Positions 34,642 to 43,704 of a stretch of DNA of 64,000 bases are shown here, one piece after another (the stretch's first letter is position 1; every line of letters starts with the position of its first letter). The DNA comes from an uncultured Ignavibacteria bacterium. Lineage in GTDB: Bacteria; Bacteroidota; Ignavibacteria; Kapaibacteriales; Kapaibacteriaceae. The notes beneath the pieces are model-generated. The model was given only the letters and a program-made list of their open reading frames with translations, did not search any database and was not told where the DNA came from. The DNA lies in assembly GCA_903939735.1 (NCBI GenBank), contig CAJAIA010000012.1, positions 34,180-98,179 of the forward strand. The letters are read 5' to 3'. The position numbers were made by a program, and so were the translations under genes.

Positions 34642-36095
34642 CGCTGCACGCTGCGGCACTTGTTGTACTGTGCATCCTGCACGGGACAACGACATCGTTG
34701 TATGCGCAATCGGAATCAAGCGACTTTGCCCGCATCGGCCATGCGGCGTTTCTCTCAACTACGGCAACTGATTACCAGTGCGTAGGAGTTAATCCTGCGA
34801 ACTTGGGCTTTGTTCCCGAGACGGAGATCTTTACGCTTGCCGAGCCACTCGGTAGTGGCGTCTCACGCAGGCGAAAAGACTGGGCGTTTACAATGCTCGA
34901 GGGTGGTGCCTCGGCACATAGCAATGCACTCTCGAAAAACGGCTTGCTGGATCTGATTCTTCAGCAAGGTGGTGTGAAGTTTACTCCCGAACAGAAGATC
35001 GCAGCGGCAGATGCCTTCAGTGGAAACGGTATTCGCTTCAATGCCGATGTAATCTTGATCGGATTGTCCTTCCAATCGCAGGGGTTTGGTGGACTTGCCC
35101 TGACGGTCCGCGAGCGTGGATCAGGCAGCTTTGTACTCAACAACGAAGCCGCCTCGATCATCTTTGAAGGACGTGGCGCATCGTATTTCGACTCGCTCGT
35201 CGTGAACGGGCGTGGAGATACCGTCGGCTTTGCAAAGCAGCCGAAGCGCTATTCCGAGCTGTTCAATGGGACGTTGCTTTCGATGGTCTGGTACCGTGAG
35301 TACGCTGCCTCGTATGGCGTCCGGCTGTTGAATCTCCGTCATGTGAAGTTCTACGCAGGCGTCACGGCCAAGGCACTCGAAGCATTTGCCTATCTGGATG
35401 CACGCGCCGATGGCACGAACTTCGCAGCGCGCAGCGCACTGAGTCCGTACTTCGGGATTAATTACGGCAACGCCAATACACCATCCTACATTCCTGGCAG
35501 CGAACTGGCTCCCGTAGGACTTGGCTGGGGGATGGATCTTGGTGCCACACTTGAGCTCGGTGATCTCACACTTAGTGCGTCGATGATCGATCTCGGCAAG
35601 ATGACCTTCGATGGCAATGTGTTTACGGCCGCCGATACCATCCTCAACGGACTTTCAAGCGGCGGGTTCAACAACTACAACATCTTTAACGAAGCACAGC
35701 TGATCACCGGCGACGGCAGCTTCTTCAAGTGGGGTGGACTGCAAACAGCTGCAACGGAACTACCTACGCGTGCAAAGTTTGGAGCATCGTACTTCGTGAA
35801 TTACCGCACGCGAGTCGGACTCGATGTGATCGCTTCGATTAATCGTACAGCTGGCGCTCTCGAACAACCGATCTTCAGCGCCGGTGTCGACTTCCGCCCG
35901 CTCACATGGATCAAACTCGGCACAGGCGTGGGATGGGGCGGCACGATGGGTGTCTTCGTCCCGGTCTCGGTGATGTTCTCGTTCTTCGGTGGAACCTGGG
36001 AACTCGGCGCAAGCTCACGCGACGTCGTAACCTACTTCGCTGCGAAGCAGCCAGTGATGTCCCTCGCCGTTGGCGTGATGCGATTACGATTCTAG
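34614..36095 (+). CDS. Outer-membrane beta-barrel protein, DUF5723-like
   Basis: The 493-residue product has a signal peptide (about residues 1-32, ending SLYAQ) and a mature sequence typical of Bacteroidota outer-membrane proteins: 'CVGVNPANLGFVPE' at the start, then alternating beta-strand segments rich in aromatic and small residues, ending in phenylalanine ('AVGVMRLRF') as outer-membrane barrels do. Similarity is closest to DUF5723/PorV-like proteins, function unknown. ATG 34614 lies within the previous gene and has a poor ribosome site, so translation is probably coupled. The stop is 1 nt from that of the convergent aldo/keto reductase. Confidence 0.75.
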   Translation: MDRSRTPRITLHAAALVVLCILHGTTTSLYAQSESSDFARIGHAAFLSTTATDYQCVGVNPANLGFVPETEIFTLAEPLGSGVSRRRKDWAFTMLEGGASAHSNALSKNGLLDLILQQGGVKFTPEQKIAAADAFSGNGIRFNADVILIGLSFQSQGFGGLALTVRERGSGSFVLNNEAASIIFEGRGASYFDSLVVNGRGDTVGFAKQPKRYSELFNGTLLSMVWYREYAASYGVRLLNLRHVKFYAGVTAKALEAFAYLDARADGTNFAARSALSPYFGINYGNANTPSYIPGSELAPVGLGWGMDLGATLELGDLTLSASMIDLGKMTFDGNVFTAADTILNGLSSGGFNNYNIFNEAQLITGDGSFFKWGGLQTAATELPTRAKFGASYFVNYRTRVGLDVIASINRTAGALEQPIFSAGVDFRPLTWIKLGTGVGWGGTMGVFVPVSVMFSFFGGTWELGASSRDVVTYFAAKQPVMSLAVGVMRLRF

Positions 36096-36096
36096 C

Positions 36097-37068
36097 TTAC
36101 CACGCGTACGCTTCTGGTGCTTGATTCTTTTCGCCTGGCCAGATTTCATCAAGTGTTGCAAGAATCTCTGCGTCAAGCGTGATGTCGAGTGTCGCAACGT
36201 TGGCATCGAGCTGCGCAACAGTGCGTGGTCCAATGATCGGACTCGTCACGCCATCACGTTGCAACACCCACGCAAGTGCTACATCGGCGTAATCGACGCC
36301 AATCTTGCGGCATAGGTTTTCGTAGGCTTCAATCTGCGGACGGAGTGGTTCGGCAGCTGCAAGCAATTGCGGACGCTTGCGACGCACAGCATCATCGACC
36401 GAGAAGATGCCACAGAGCATACCACCTGCGAGCGGACTCCATGGGATGAGCGCCATACCGTAGGCCTTCACAGCTGGAATCACTTCCAACTCGATACGGC
36501 GGTTGCGGAGTGAGTACACGCTCTGCTCGCTTACCAAGCCAACCATGTGTCGCTGCGCTGCACGCTCGTTTGCCATGGCAATATTCCATGCGGCAAAGTT
36601 TGATGAACCAACATAGAGCACCTTCCCCTGCTGGATCAGCACGTCCATCGCCTGCCATACCTCTTCCCACGGTGTGCTGCGATCGATATGGTGCATCTGC
36701 AGCAAGTCGATGCGATCGGTCTTCATCCGACGAAGTGAGTCTTCGACAGACTGACGGATGTGATATGCCGAACAGCCACGGTCGTTTACGCCCGGGCCCA
36801 TCGTTCCGTAGAACTTCGTCGCGAGCACGATCTTGTCGCGACGCGTTGCATCCTCTGCGAGCCAGTTACCGATCACCGACTCAGTGCGTCCAACACCCTT
36901 GTCGAAGCCGTACACGTTTGCAGTGTCAAAGAAGTTGATCCCATGCTCAAGAGCGCGCGACATCACTGGGAACGACTCTTGCTCTTCGACTATATGACCG
37001 AAGTTCATCGTGCCGAGGCACAGTTGCGAAACGCGAAGTCCGGTGCGACCAAGGTGTACGTAGTTCAT
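36097..37068 (-). CDS. Aldo/keto reductase
   Basis: The 323-residue NADPH-dependent oxidoreductase has the family tetrad: Asp and Tyr in 'FFDTANVYG', Lys in 'VLATKFYG', His in 'LLQMHHID', plus the cofactor-binding 'GSSNFAAWNI' and 'SEQSVYSL' regions. It resembles the YghZ/Kv-beta-like group, which reduces aldehydes and ketones; the physiological substrate is unknown. Two neighbours, an outer-membrane protein and leuS, give no hint. A candidate -7 box lies 5 bp from that of divergent leuS. Confidence 0.88.
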   Translation of the reverse strand: MNYVHLGRTGLRVSQLCLGTMNFGHIVEEQESFPVMSRALEHGINFFDTANVYGFDKGVGRTESVIGNWLAEDATRRDKIVLATKFYGTMGPGVNDRGCSAYHIRQSVEDSLRRMKTDRIDLLQMHHIDRSTPWEEVWQAMDVLIQQGKVLYVGSSNFAAWNIAMANERAAQRHMVGLVSEQSVYSLRNRRIELEVIPAVKAYGMALIPWSPLAGGMLCGIFSVDDAVRRKRPQLLAAAEPLRPQIEAYENLCRKIGVDYADVALAWVLQRDGVTSPIIGPRTVAQLDANVATLDITLDAEILATLDEIWPGEKNQAPEAYAW

Positions 37069-37102
37069 GGCTTCTGAGGGGCGAATTGTGGCGAAAGGAG
37101 CT

Positions 37103-37110
37103 CGAATTTA
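37103..37110 (-). promoter_or_regulatory. Candidate -7 box of the aldo/keto reductase gene
   Basis: The minus strand reads TAAATTCG, 34 nt before the start codon. It lies 5 bp from the leuS box, so the two cannot be bound by polymerase at once. Confidence 0.4.
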
Positions 37111-37115
37111 CGCGG

Positions 37116-37123
37116 TATCTTTG
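37116..37123 (+). promoter_or_regulatory. -7 promoter box of leuS, leaderless type
   Basis: TATCTTTG is an exact TAnnTTTG match, ending 4 nt before ATG 37128. It rules out the longer frame beginning at 37086. Confidence 0.75.
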
Positions 37124-37127
37124 CCAC

Positions 37128-39674
37128 ATGCAGTATCCGTTTTCCTCCATCGAGCAAAAGTGGCAGTCCACCTGGGCTGACCAGCAGATTTACCGCACCA
37201 CCGACGACACGTCGAAGCCGAAGTACTACGTGCTCGATATGTTCCCCTATCCGTCCGGACAGGGTCTACATATCGGACACCCAGAGGGCTACACGGCATC
37301 CGACATTGTCAGCCGCTACAAGCGTATGTCGGGCTACAACGTGCTTCACCCGATGGGGTTCGATGCATTCGGTCTTCCAACCGAGCGCCAGGCAATGAAG
37401 GAGAACATTCATCCTGCCATCATCACCGAACGCAATGTCGCAACATTCACGCGACAGCTTCAGGCGATCGGGTTCGACTACGATTGGTCACGCATGGTCA
37501 ATACGACCACGCCGGAGTACTATCGCTGGACGCAGTGGATGTTCCTGACGATGTACTCGTCGTGGTTCGATCGCACGCAACAACGTGCACGCCCTATCGA
37601 TGAACTCCCCATCCCTGCGCACATTGTTGATGCAGCAGAGCAGGAAGCCTACCGCGATCAACATCGCTTAGCATACATCGCCAATATCCCCGTGAACTGG
37701 TGCGAAGAGCTCGGTACGGTGTTAGCCAATGAAGAAGTCGAGGAATGGAAAGGCAAAGGCTACACGGTCGAACGCAAGCCTATGCGACAGTGGATGCTGC
37801 GCATCACAGAGTATGCCGAACGTCTGCTCGCCGGACTCGACACACTTAATTGGCCTTCGTCAACGCTCGATATGCAGCGTCACTGGATTGGTCGTAGCGA
37901 AGGGGCTGAGATCGCATTCGATCTTGATGGCTCTACCGATCGTATCCACGTCTTTACCACACGTCCCGATACACTCTTCGGTGCAACGTACGTCGTGCTT
38001 GCCCCTGAGCATTCACTGGTCGAGTCGATCACGACGGATGCGCAACGCAGCGACGTGGTTGCCTACCGTGAAGCTGCTGCACTCAAGAGTGATCTTGAGC
38101 GCACTGAACTGAATAAGACGAAGACTGGTGTGTGGACTGGTGCGTATGCGGTGAATCCGGCTACCGGACAACTCGTGCCGGTATGGATTGCCGACTATGT
38201 GCTCGCACACTATGGCACAGGCGCTATCATGGCTGTGCCTGGCCATGACGAACGCGATCATGCGTTTGCAACGGCATTCAATCTGCCAATCGTGCAGGTG
38301 GTGCAGCCATCGTCTGGAACATGCGATGTGCAAGCAGAAGCATTCTGCGATGATGGTGTATCATGTAATTCGTCAAGTACTCACGTCAGCATCGACGGAC
38401 TTACCTCTGACGAAGCACGTCGCACAATCATCACATGGCTTGAGCAATCTGATCGTGGCAAGGGGCGTATTCAGTATCGTCTGCGCGACTGGCTCTTCTC
38501 ACGTCAGCGCTATTGGGGCGAACCAATTCCGATTCTCTACTTCGACGATGGTACACGACGCGCACTCGACCCCGACGAGTTGCCGTTGCTGCTGCCAGAT
38601 GTACAGAGCTTCCAGCCCGCCGGTACAGGTGAATCACCGTTGGCAACCGTTGAACAGTGGATCAATGTTGTAGATCCCAAGACCGGCAAGCATGGACGCT
38701 TTGAGACGAACACCATGCCGCAATGGGCCGGCTCATGCTGGTACTTCTTGCGCTATATCGATCCGCATAACAACGATGCATTCGTCGATCCCGAGAAGGA
38801 ACAGTACTGGATGGGATCGACCGGCGTTGACCTCTACATTGGTGGAGGCGAGCACGCCGTGCTGCACTTGCTGTACGCTCGGTTCTGGCAACAGGTGATG
38901 TTTGACTACGGACGTGTCTCGACGCCCGAGCCGTTTACACGGCTGTTCCATCAGGGCCTGATCATGGGCGAAGACGGACGTAAAATGTCTAAGTCACTCG
39001 GCAACGTTGTGAATCCCGACGACGTGATTGCCTCCCACGGCGCAGACGCACTCCGTCTGTACGAGATGTTCCTTGGTCCGCTCGAGGCATCCAAGCCATG
39101 GAACACGCAAGGCATCGACGGAATCTCACGCTTCTTGAATCGCACGTGGCGCATGATGGTCACCGAGGATGGTACGTTATCCCCTGCCGTCGCTGATGTG
39201 CCATGCACACCTGAGCAGGATCGCGTATTGCATGCGACGATCAAGAAGACACGTGAAGATGTTGATGCGTTGAGCTTCAACACAGCAATTGCGCAGTTCA
39301 TGATCTTCGTTAACGAATTCACACCGGCAACGGAACGTCCGCTTCACGCGATGCGTGCCTATGTGCAATGTCTTGCACCATTCGCACCGCATATCGCGGA
39401 GGAGCTGTGGCTAATCCTCGGTGGCAGTGGGTCAGTGCATCTGTCAGTATTCCCCGATTTCGATGCAACGAAGCTGATTGCGCAGAGCGTTGAAGTGGTC
39501 GTGCAGATCAGCTCAAAGATTCGTGGCAAGATCACAGTTTCACCAGATGCTGACGCAGCAACGATGGAAGCAGCTGCGCGAGCAGATGAAAACGTCGTCA
39601 AGCACTTGGATGGCAAGACTGTCGTCAAGACCATCGTTGTCCCTGGAAAGCTCGTCAACTTCATCGTCAAGTAA
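37128..39674 (+). CDS. leuS: Leucyl-tRNA synthetase
   Basis: LeuRS charges tRNA-Leu. The 848-residue class I enzyme has HIGH at residues 48-51 and KMSKS at 619-623, an editing (CP1) domain with the 'TTRPDTLFGATYVVLAPEH' and 'GTGAIMAVPGHDERDHAFA' landmarks, and the leucine-specific and anticodon-binding regions. Length is normal. The start is set at 37128 because the exact -7 box ends 4 nt before it and the residues MQYPFSSIEQKW align with the usual LeuRS beginning; the upstream 14 codons would be promoter DNA. An exported protein gene follows after 2 nt. Confidence 0.96.
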   Translation: MQYPFSSIEQKWQSTWADQQIYRTTDDTSKPKYYVLDMFPYPSGQGLHIGHPEGYTASDIVSRYKRMSGYNVLHPMGFDAFGLPTERQAMKENIHPAIITERNVATFTRQLQAIGFDYDWSRMVNTTTPEYYRWTQWMFLTMYSSWFDRTQQRARPIDELPIPAHIVDAAEQEAYRDQHRLAYIANIPVNWCEELGTVLANEEVEEWKGKGYTVERKPMRQWMLRITEYAERLLAGLDTLNWPSSTLDMQRHWIGRSEGAEIAFDLDGSTDRIHVFTTRPDTLFGATYVVLAPEHSLVESITTDAQRSDVVAYREAAALKSDLERTELNKTKTGVWTGAYAVNPATGQLVPVWIADYVLAHYGTGAIMAVPGHDERDHAFATAFNLPIVQVVQPSSGTCDVQAEAFCDDGVSCNSSSTHVSIDGLTSDEARRTIITWLEQSDRGKGRIQYRLRDWLFSRQRYWGEPIPILYFDDGTRRALDPDELPLLLPDVQSFQPAGTGESPLATVEQWINVVDPKTGKHGRFETNTMPQWAGSCWYFLRYIDPHNNDAFVDPEKEQYWMGSTGVDLYIGGGEHAVLHLLYARFWQQVMFDYGRVSTPEPFTRLFHQGLIMGEDGRKMSKSLGNVVNPDDVIASHGADALRLYEMFLGPLEASKPWNTQGIDGISRFLNRTWRMMVTEDGTLSPAVADVPCTPEQDRVLHATIKKTREDVDALSFNTAIAQFMIFVNEFTPATERPLHAMRAYVQCLAPFAPHIAEELWLILGGSGSVHLSVFPDFDATKLIAQSVEVVVQISSKIRGKITVSPDADAATMEAAARADENVVKHLDGKTVVKTIVVPGKLVNFIVK

Positions 39675-39676
39675 CT

Positions 39677-40852
39677 ATGCGCTTCCTCGTTGTCCTCGCA
39701 GCGGTGGTGCTCGGCACAATCAGTGCCGTAGCACAACAAGGCTATGCCGGACCGTTCATCGGGGGACGTCTCAATGCAACGTTGCTGAATGAAGTGTCGG
39801 GTATTGCAGTCGACCAGCAGGTTGATCCACGTCTGTGGCTCATCAATGATTCCGGCGATAAGCCACAGATCTACTGCGCAACGATGCGTGGCGACCTACG
39901 CTACAAGCTCCGCGTAGCAAATGCTACGAACGTCGACTGGGAAGACATTGCCATCAGCTGTGCTGGGAAACAGTGCGACATCTACGTTGCGGACATCGGC
40001 GATAACAATGGTAAGCGTGCCAACGTCACCATTTACCGTGTGAAGGCTCAGTCCGACAGCGTCGACATGATCCCACAGGATCGCGATGGCATTGGCGTTG
40101 TTAACGACACAGCAGACGTATTCACGTTCACGTATCCTGACGGGGCACGTGATGCCGAGACATTCTTCGTTGATCCACGCACGAATGACTTCTACTTCAT
40201 CTCGAAGCGCGACAAGCTTGCGCGTGTGTATCGTGCCGCTGCACCGCACCGTAATGGCACAACGCGCACTCTCGAGTTTGCAACCACACTTCCGATGTCG
40301 ATGCTCACGGCTGGCGACATTTCGCACGATGGCTCGATGATCATCCTCAAGAACTACCTCTACGCATGGCAATGGGAACGTCGTCCCGACGAATCCGTCG
40401 CTGACGCACTCAAGCGTCCGGGTGTGCGCTTGCCGTATATGCCCGAAGAACAAGGCGAAGCTATCTGCTTCACCAGCGATGATCGGGGATTCATGACGAC
40501 GTCAGAGCGTGAGAATGGTGGATCGAATCCGCCGATCTACCTCTACCTTAGGAGCGACGGCAGAACAGGGAATCAACTCCAGCGCGATGCGAAGCTTCCA
40601 AGCATCAGCATTGTACCGACGCCGGGTAAGCCTGGATACATGACCCTGCGGTACGTCGTGCCGGAAGTTGCTCGCGTGTCGATCACCGTGGTCAACATGA
40701 TCCTCATGACCATGCAGACCATTGATGAGGATTCTGGCGAGGCAGGAGTGCAGGAACGCGAGATCGACATTCGCCGCCTCCCTCCGGGTGACTACGCTGT
40801 CTTCCTCAACTCGAACATGTTCAACGTCAGCGTACCATTCACAAAGCCGTGA
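39677..40852 (+). CDS. Exported propeller-like protein with possible T9SS-type tail
   Basis: The 391-residue product has a signal peptide (residues 1-19, ending AVAQ). Strand-forming segments such as 'LNEVSGIAVDQQVDPRLWLINDSGD', 'YVADIGDNNG', 'DAETFFVDPRTNDFYFISKRD' and 'GEAICFTSDDRGFMTTSE' suggest a beta-propeller of the kind found in six-bladed lactonase- or esterase-like proteins. The last 80 residues ('PTPGKPGYMTLRY' to 'PPGDYAVFLNSNMF') look like a degenerate T9SS sorting domain. Function is unknown. It starts 2 nt after leuS, so it is probably co-transcribed with it. Confidence 0.7.
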   Translation: MRFLVVLAAVVLGTISAVAQQGYAGPFIGGRLNATLLNEVSGIAVDQQVDPRLWLINDSGDKPQIYCATMRGDLRYKLRVANATNVDWEDIAISCAGKQCDIYVADIGDNNGKRANVTIYRVKAQSDSVDMIPQDRDGIGVVNDTADVFTFTYPDGARDAETFFVDPRTNDFYFISKRDKLARVYRAAAPHRNGTTRTLEFATTLPMSMLTAGDISHDGSMIILKNYLYAWQWERRPDESVADALKRPGVRLPYMPEEQGEAICFTSDDRGFMTTSERENGGSNPPIYLYLRSDGRTGNQLQRDAKLPSISIVPTPGKPGYMTLRYVVPEVARVSITVVNMILMTMQTIDEDSGEAGVQEREIDIRRLPPGDYAVFLNSNMFNVSVPFTKP

Positions 40853-40880
40853 TGGTTGCCTCACGTACTCTCATTGCGTT

Positions 40881-42200
40881 ATGAATACACACGTGATCTT
40901 TCGGACCTGGTTCATACGGTGCTCAGCTGTTGCAGCGCTGCTCGTACTTGCGTGCACAAGCCCCTTGTCGGCACAATCACTCTTGACGGCCCGCCTTCAT
41001 GATGTGTGTGCTGTGCTCAATCTGAAGAGTATGCAGTTCGACACAGTATTCACCGCGGAGTTTCTGCAGAAGGTGCCGCCGATGCAGCTCACGATGGCAA
41101 CACAGCAGCTGACGAAAGAGTCGGGCGGTTGTGTGTCGATTCGCGTCGTTGATTCTGCATCAGCATATCAGTGCACGGCTGAAGTCGTGACGGTGAATGG
41201 GTATACAATCCCCGTTACCATGTCGATTCGCAGGAACCCGCCTCACCTCGTTGAGGGTCTCTTCCTCAAACCACCGATACGTGTAGGATCAACGCTTGCG
41301 TCAGTGATCAAGGATCTGAAGGAACTCAAGGGCACTACATCACTATCAGCGATAAACTTGTCTCGCAGGCATGTGCTTGCTGCGCACGACTCATCGGCAT
41401 ACATGCCGATTGGCTCGACCTTTAAGCTGTATGTGCTGGGTGCACTTGCCGAACAGATCCGCATCGGGAAACGTCGGTGGGACGATGTAATCGTGCTCGA
41501 TACATCTGCTCGCTCATTGCCTTCCGGTATTCTTCAGACATGGCCGCATGGTTCGCCGCTTACCTTGCACACGCTTGCAACGCTGATGATCTCACAGAGT
41601 GATAACACGGCAACAGACCTCTTGATGCATGAATTGCATCAGGATAGCATTGAGCGCATGCAATCACGGATGGGACATTCCAATGCGTCGTTGAACGTGC
41701 CCTTCCTCACAACACGCGATGTGTTTCTCTTGAAGTTCACCAATGATGGTCTACCTGCGCGCGAATACGCGGGGCTGCGTCCAACAGATCGACGGAAGTA
41801 TCTCGACCGTATACAGGAGCAAACGCCGCTAGCAAGCGTGCGCTTTGTGGATACGGCGGTTGTCCCCGACCGAGTGGAGTGGTTTGCGCGAACAACAGAC
41901 TGTATCCGTGCGATGGATTGGCTAAGCGATGGTCGCCTACCCCCTGCCGTCCTCGACATCCTGTCGGTGAACGAGGGTGTTGAGATCAACAGCAAACAAT
42001 GGCCATATGCCGGGTATAAGGGCGGAAGTGAGCCTGGTGTGATCAACATGACGTACCTTCTGCGGCACAGCTCGGGCGACTGGTATGCGCTGTCTGCGTC
42101 GTGGATGAATCCTGACAACGCAAGTATCCGTGAACACGGCTTCAGCGAAGCTACCTTTGCTGGTCTTGTGCAGCGAGCAATTCAGCTGCTCGCCCCCTAA
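40881..42200 (+). CDS. Lipoprotein serine hydrolase, class A beta-lactamase/PBP fold
   Basis: The 439-residue product has a lipobox (LVLAC, Cys 25) or a SpI site just after it. An N-terminal domain (about 35-125) precedes a penicillin-binding fold: nucleophile motif STFK (179-182), SDN (240-242) and KGGS (380-383, in place of KTG). The motif spacing fits class A serine beta-lactamase-like proteins. The general-base Glu that follows SDN in true class A enzymes is not evident, so it is more likely a DD-peptidase-like or esterase-like protein than a resistance enzyme. ATG 40881 was chosen because it directly precedes the signal peptide. Confidence 0.85.
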   Translation: MNTHVIFRTWFIRCSAVAALLVLACTSPLSAQSLLTARLHDVCAVLNLKSMQFDTVFTAEFLQKVPPMQLTMATQQLTKESGGCVSIRVVDSASAYQCTAEVVTVNGYTIPVTMSIRRNPPHLVEGLFLKPPIRVGSTLASVIKDLKELKGTTSLSAINLSRRHVLAAHDSSAYMPIGSTFKLYVLGALAEQIRIGKRRWDDVIVLDTSARSLPSGILQTWPHGSPLTLHTLATLMISQSDNTATDLLMHELHQDSIERMQSRMGHSNASLNVPFLTTRDVFLLKFTNDGLPAREYAGLRPTDRRKYLDRIQEQTPLASVRFVDTAVVPDRVEWFARTTDCIRAMDWLSDGRLPPAVLDILSVNEGVEINSKQWPYAGYKGGSEPGVINMTYLLRHSSGDWYALSASWMNPDNASIREHGFSEATFAGLVQRAIQLLAP

Positions 42201-42205
42201 CTTTG
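42198..42205 (+). promoter_or_regulatory. -7 promoter box of the miaE-pyrC operon, leaderless type
   Basis: TAACTTTG is an exact TAnnTTTG match, ending 3 nt before ATG 42209 and overlapping the stop codon of the preceding gene. A TTG at 42203 falls inside the box and is not a plausible start. Confidence 0.75.
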
Positions 42206-42208
42206 CAC

Positions 42209-42784
42209 ATGCTATGTCTTGCCTGTGAATCCAATCCGGAATGGGTCGATGTTGCGATTGCACATCCCGACAACATTCTCGTTGATCATGCCCTCTGCGA
42301 AAAGAAGGCAGCGGCGTTCGCAATGGCGATGATCAATCGCTATCCGGACAAGACGCGCATGGTTCTGGATATGATCGATCTCGCGAAGGAAGAGCTTGAG
42401 CATCTCGAAACTGTTGTGCGCATTCTTACAGCACGTGGCATCACGATGGCACCTGATGCAGGCAATGAGTATGCACAGCAGCTCCACGGACATATTCGCG
42501 GACAAGAGCCGTATCGCTTGCTCGACTCACTGATTGTTGGTGCATTTATTGAAGCGCGCTCATGCGAGCGCTTTTCGCTTCTGGCCAAGCACGCAGCAGA
42601 TGAGGAAATGCGAACACTCTATTCCTCACTGCTCGCAAGCGAGGCTGGCCACTACCGTATGTACACCGATATTGCGCGGGAGTACTTCCCAGTCGACGAG
42701 GTCCGTGCTCGCGTTCAAGAGTTTGCAGTGATCGAAGCGTCTATCGTTCGGCGTCTCTCTAATCAACCAACAATGCACGGCTAA
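42209..42784 (+). CDS. miaE: tRNA-(ms2io6A)-hydroxylase MiaE
   Basis: MiaE is a non-haem di-iron monooxygenase that hydroxylates the isopentenyl side chain of ms2i6A37 in tRNA. The 191-residue product has the ferritin-like four-helix plan with iron-ligand motifs 'AKEELEHLETV' (ExxH) and 'LASEAGHYRMY' (ExxH), plus Glu residues in 'GAFIEARSCERF'. Length is normal for the bacterial type. It is the first gene of a seven-gene operon; the fmt start overlaps its stop by one base (TAATG), so a link to translation (tRNA modification, then initiator tRNA formylation) is plausible. Confidence 0.92.
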   Translation: MLCLACESNPEWVDVAIAHPDNILVDHALCEKKAAAFAMAMINRYPDKTRMVLDMIDLAKEELEHLETVVRILTARGITMAPDAGNEYAQQLHGHIRGQEPYRLLDSLIVGAFIEARSCERFSLLAKHAADEEMRTLYSSLLASEAGHYRMYTDIAREYFPVDEVRARVQEFAVIEASIVRRLSNQPTMHG

Positions 42785-43704
42785 TGGCAAACATCATCTT
42801 CATGGGTACGCCCGAGTTTGCCGTTCCGTCGCTGCAGGCATTGCATCGCGAGTTTGGCGTGCAGACGGTTGTTACGGCGCCAGACAAACCGCGAGGGCGC
42901 GGACTCGAAGTTCACCCTAGCGAGGTGAAGTCTGCTGCGCTTGAGCTTGGCATCACGGATATCCTCCAACCCACGTCACTCCGCGATGAGGAGTTCCGTC
43001 AGCAGATCGCCGATCGCGCACCCGACATTATGTGTGTGATTGCGTTTCGCATTCTTCCGAAGAGCATCTACACGATTGCTTGCAAGGGGGCGTTCAACGT
43101 GCATGCATCATTACTCCCACGCTTTCGTGGTGCTGCGCCAATCAATCACGCAATCATGTCGGGCGATGCCGAGACCGGAGTTACATCGTTCCTACTGAAT
43201 GACGTTGTCGACACAGGTACAATTCTGCTTCAACAGCGCTGTGCAATCGACGATGGGATGACAGCTGGCGAACTCTATGCACGACTCATGCCGCTGGCTG
43301 CCGAATGTGCCGTAGCAACAACGCGCGGACTTCTCGACGCTACGCTTACGCCTCTCCCGCAAAATGATGCCCGCGCCACGCCTGCACCAAAGGTCTTCCG
43401 CACAACCAGTGCGATCGACCTTACACAGTCGCGACACGTCGTGCGCAACATGATTCACGGACTCTCCCCCACGCCATGCGCATGGATCACGTGGAATGGA
43501 CAGCTGCTCAAAGTCTACCACGCCACACTCACCGATGGAGCGACCCCCATGGGAACGTGGCGCATCGATGCGCATCAGTTGCTCATTGGCTGTGCAGATG
43601 GTGAGCTCCGTTTCGACGAGATTCAACTTCCCGGCAAGCGACGCATGTCTGCCGTTGATGTGCTTCGCGGGTATCGTGGCGATCAGTCAGGACTGTGCAC
43701 ATGA
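42784..43704 (+). CDS. fmt: Methionyl-tRNA formyltransferase
   Basis: Fmt formylates initiator Met-tRNA. The 306-residue product has the N-terminal formyl-transferase domain with 'IIFMGTPEFAVPSLQAL', the catalytic block 'FNVHASLLPRFRGAAPINHAI' (Asn-His plus the SLLP loop) and 'TGVTSFLLNDVVDTG', followed by the C-terminal beta-barrel for tRNA binding. Length matches the family. No def gene is adjacent. The next start overlaps its stop by 4 nt. Confidence 0.95.
   Translation: MANIIFMGTPEFAVPSLQALHREFGVQTVVTAPDKPRGRGLEVHPSEVKSAALELGITDILQPTSLRDEEFRQQIADRAPDIMCVIAFRILPKSIYTIACKGAFNVHASLLPRFRGAAPINHAIMSGDAETGVTSFLLNDVVDTGTILLQQRCAIDDGMTAGELYARLMPLAAECAVATTRGLLDATLTPLPQNDARATPAPKVFRTTSAIDLTQSRHVVRNMIHGLSPTPCAWITWNGQLLKVYHATLTDGATPMGTWRIDAHQLLIGCADGELRFDEIQLPGKRRMSAVDVLRGYRGDQSGLCT

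Noticed and set aside
37086..37127. Upstream extension of leuS
   Set aside because: An exact -7 box at 37116-37123 lies inside it, and the LeuRS N-terminus aligns from 37128.
40881..42200. Acquired beta-lactam resistance gene
   Set aside because: No general-base Glu, chromosomal context, composition like its neighbours.
42203..42208. TTG start for miaE
   Set aside because: It lies inside the TAACTTTG box.
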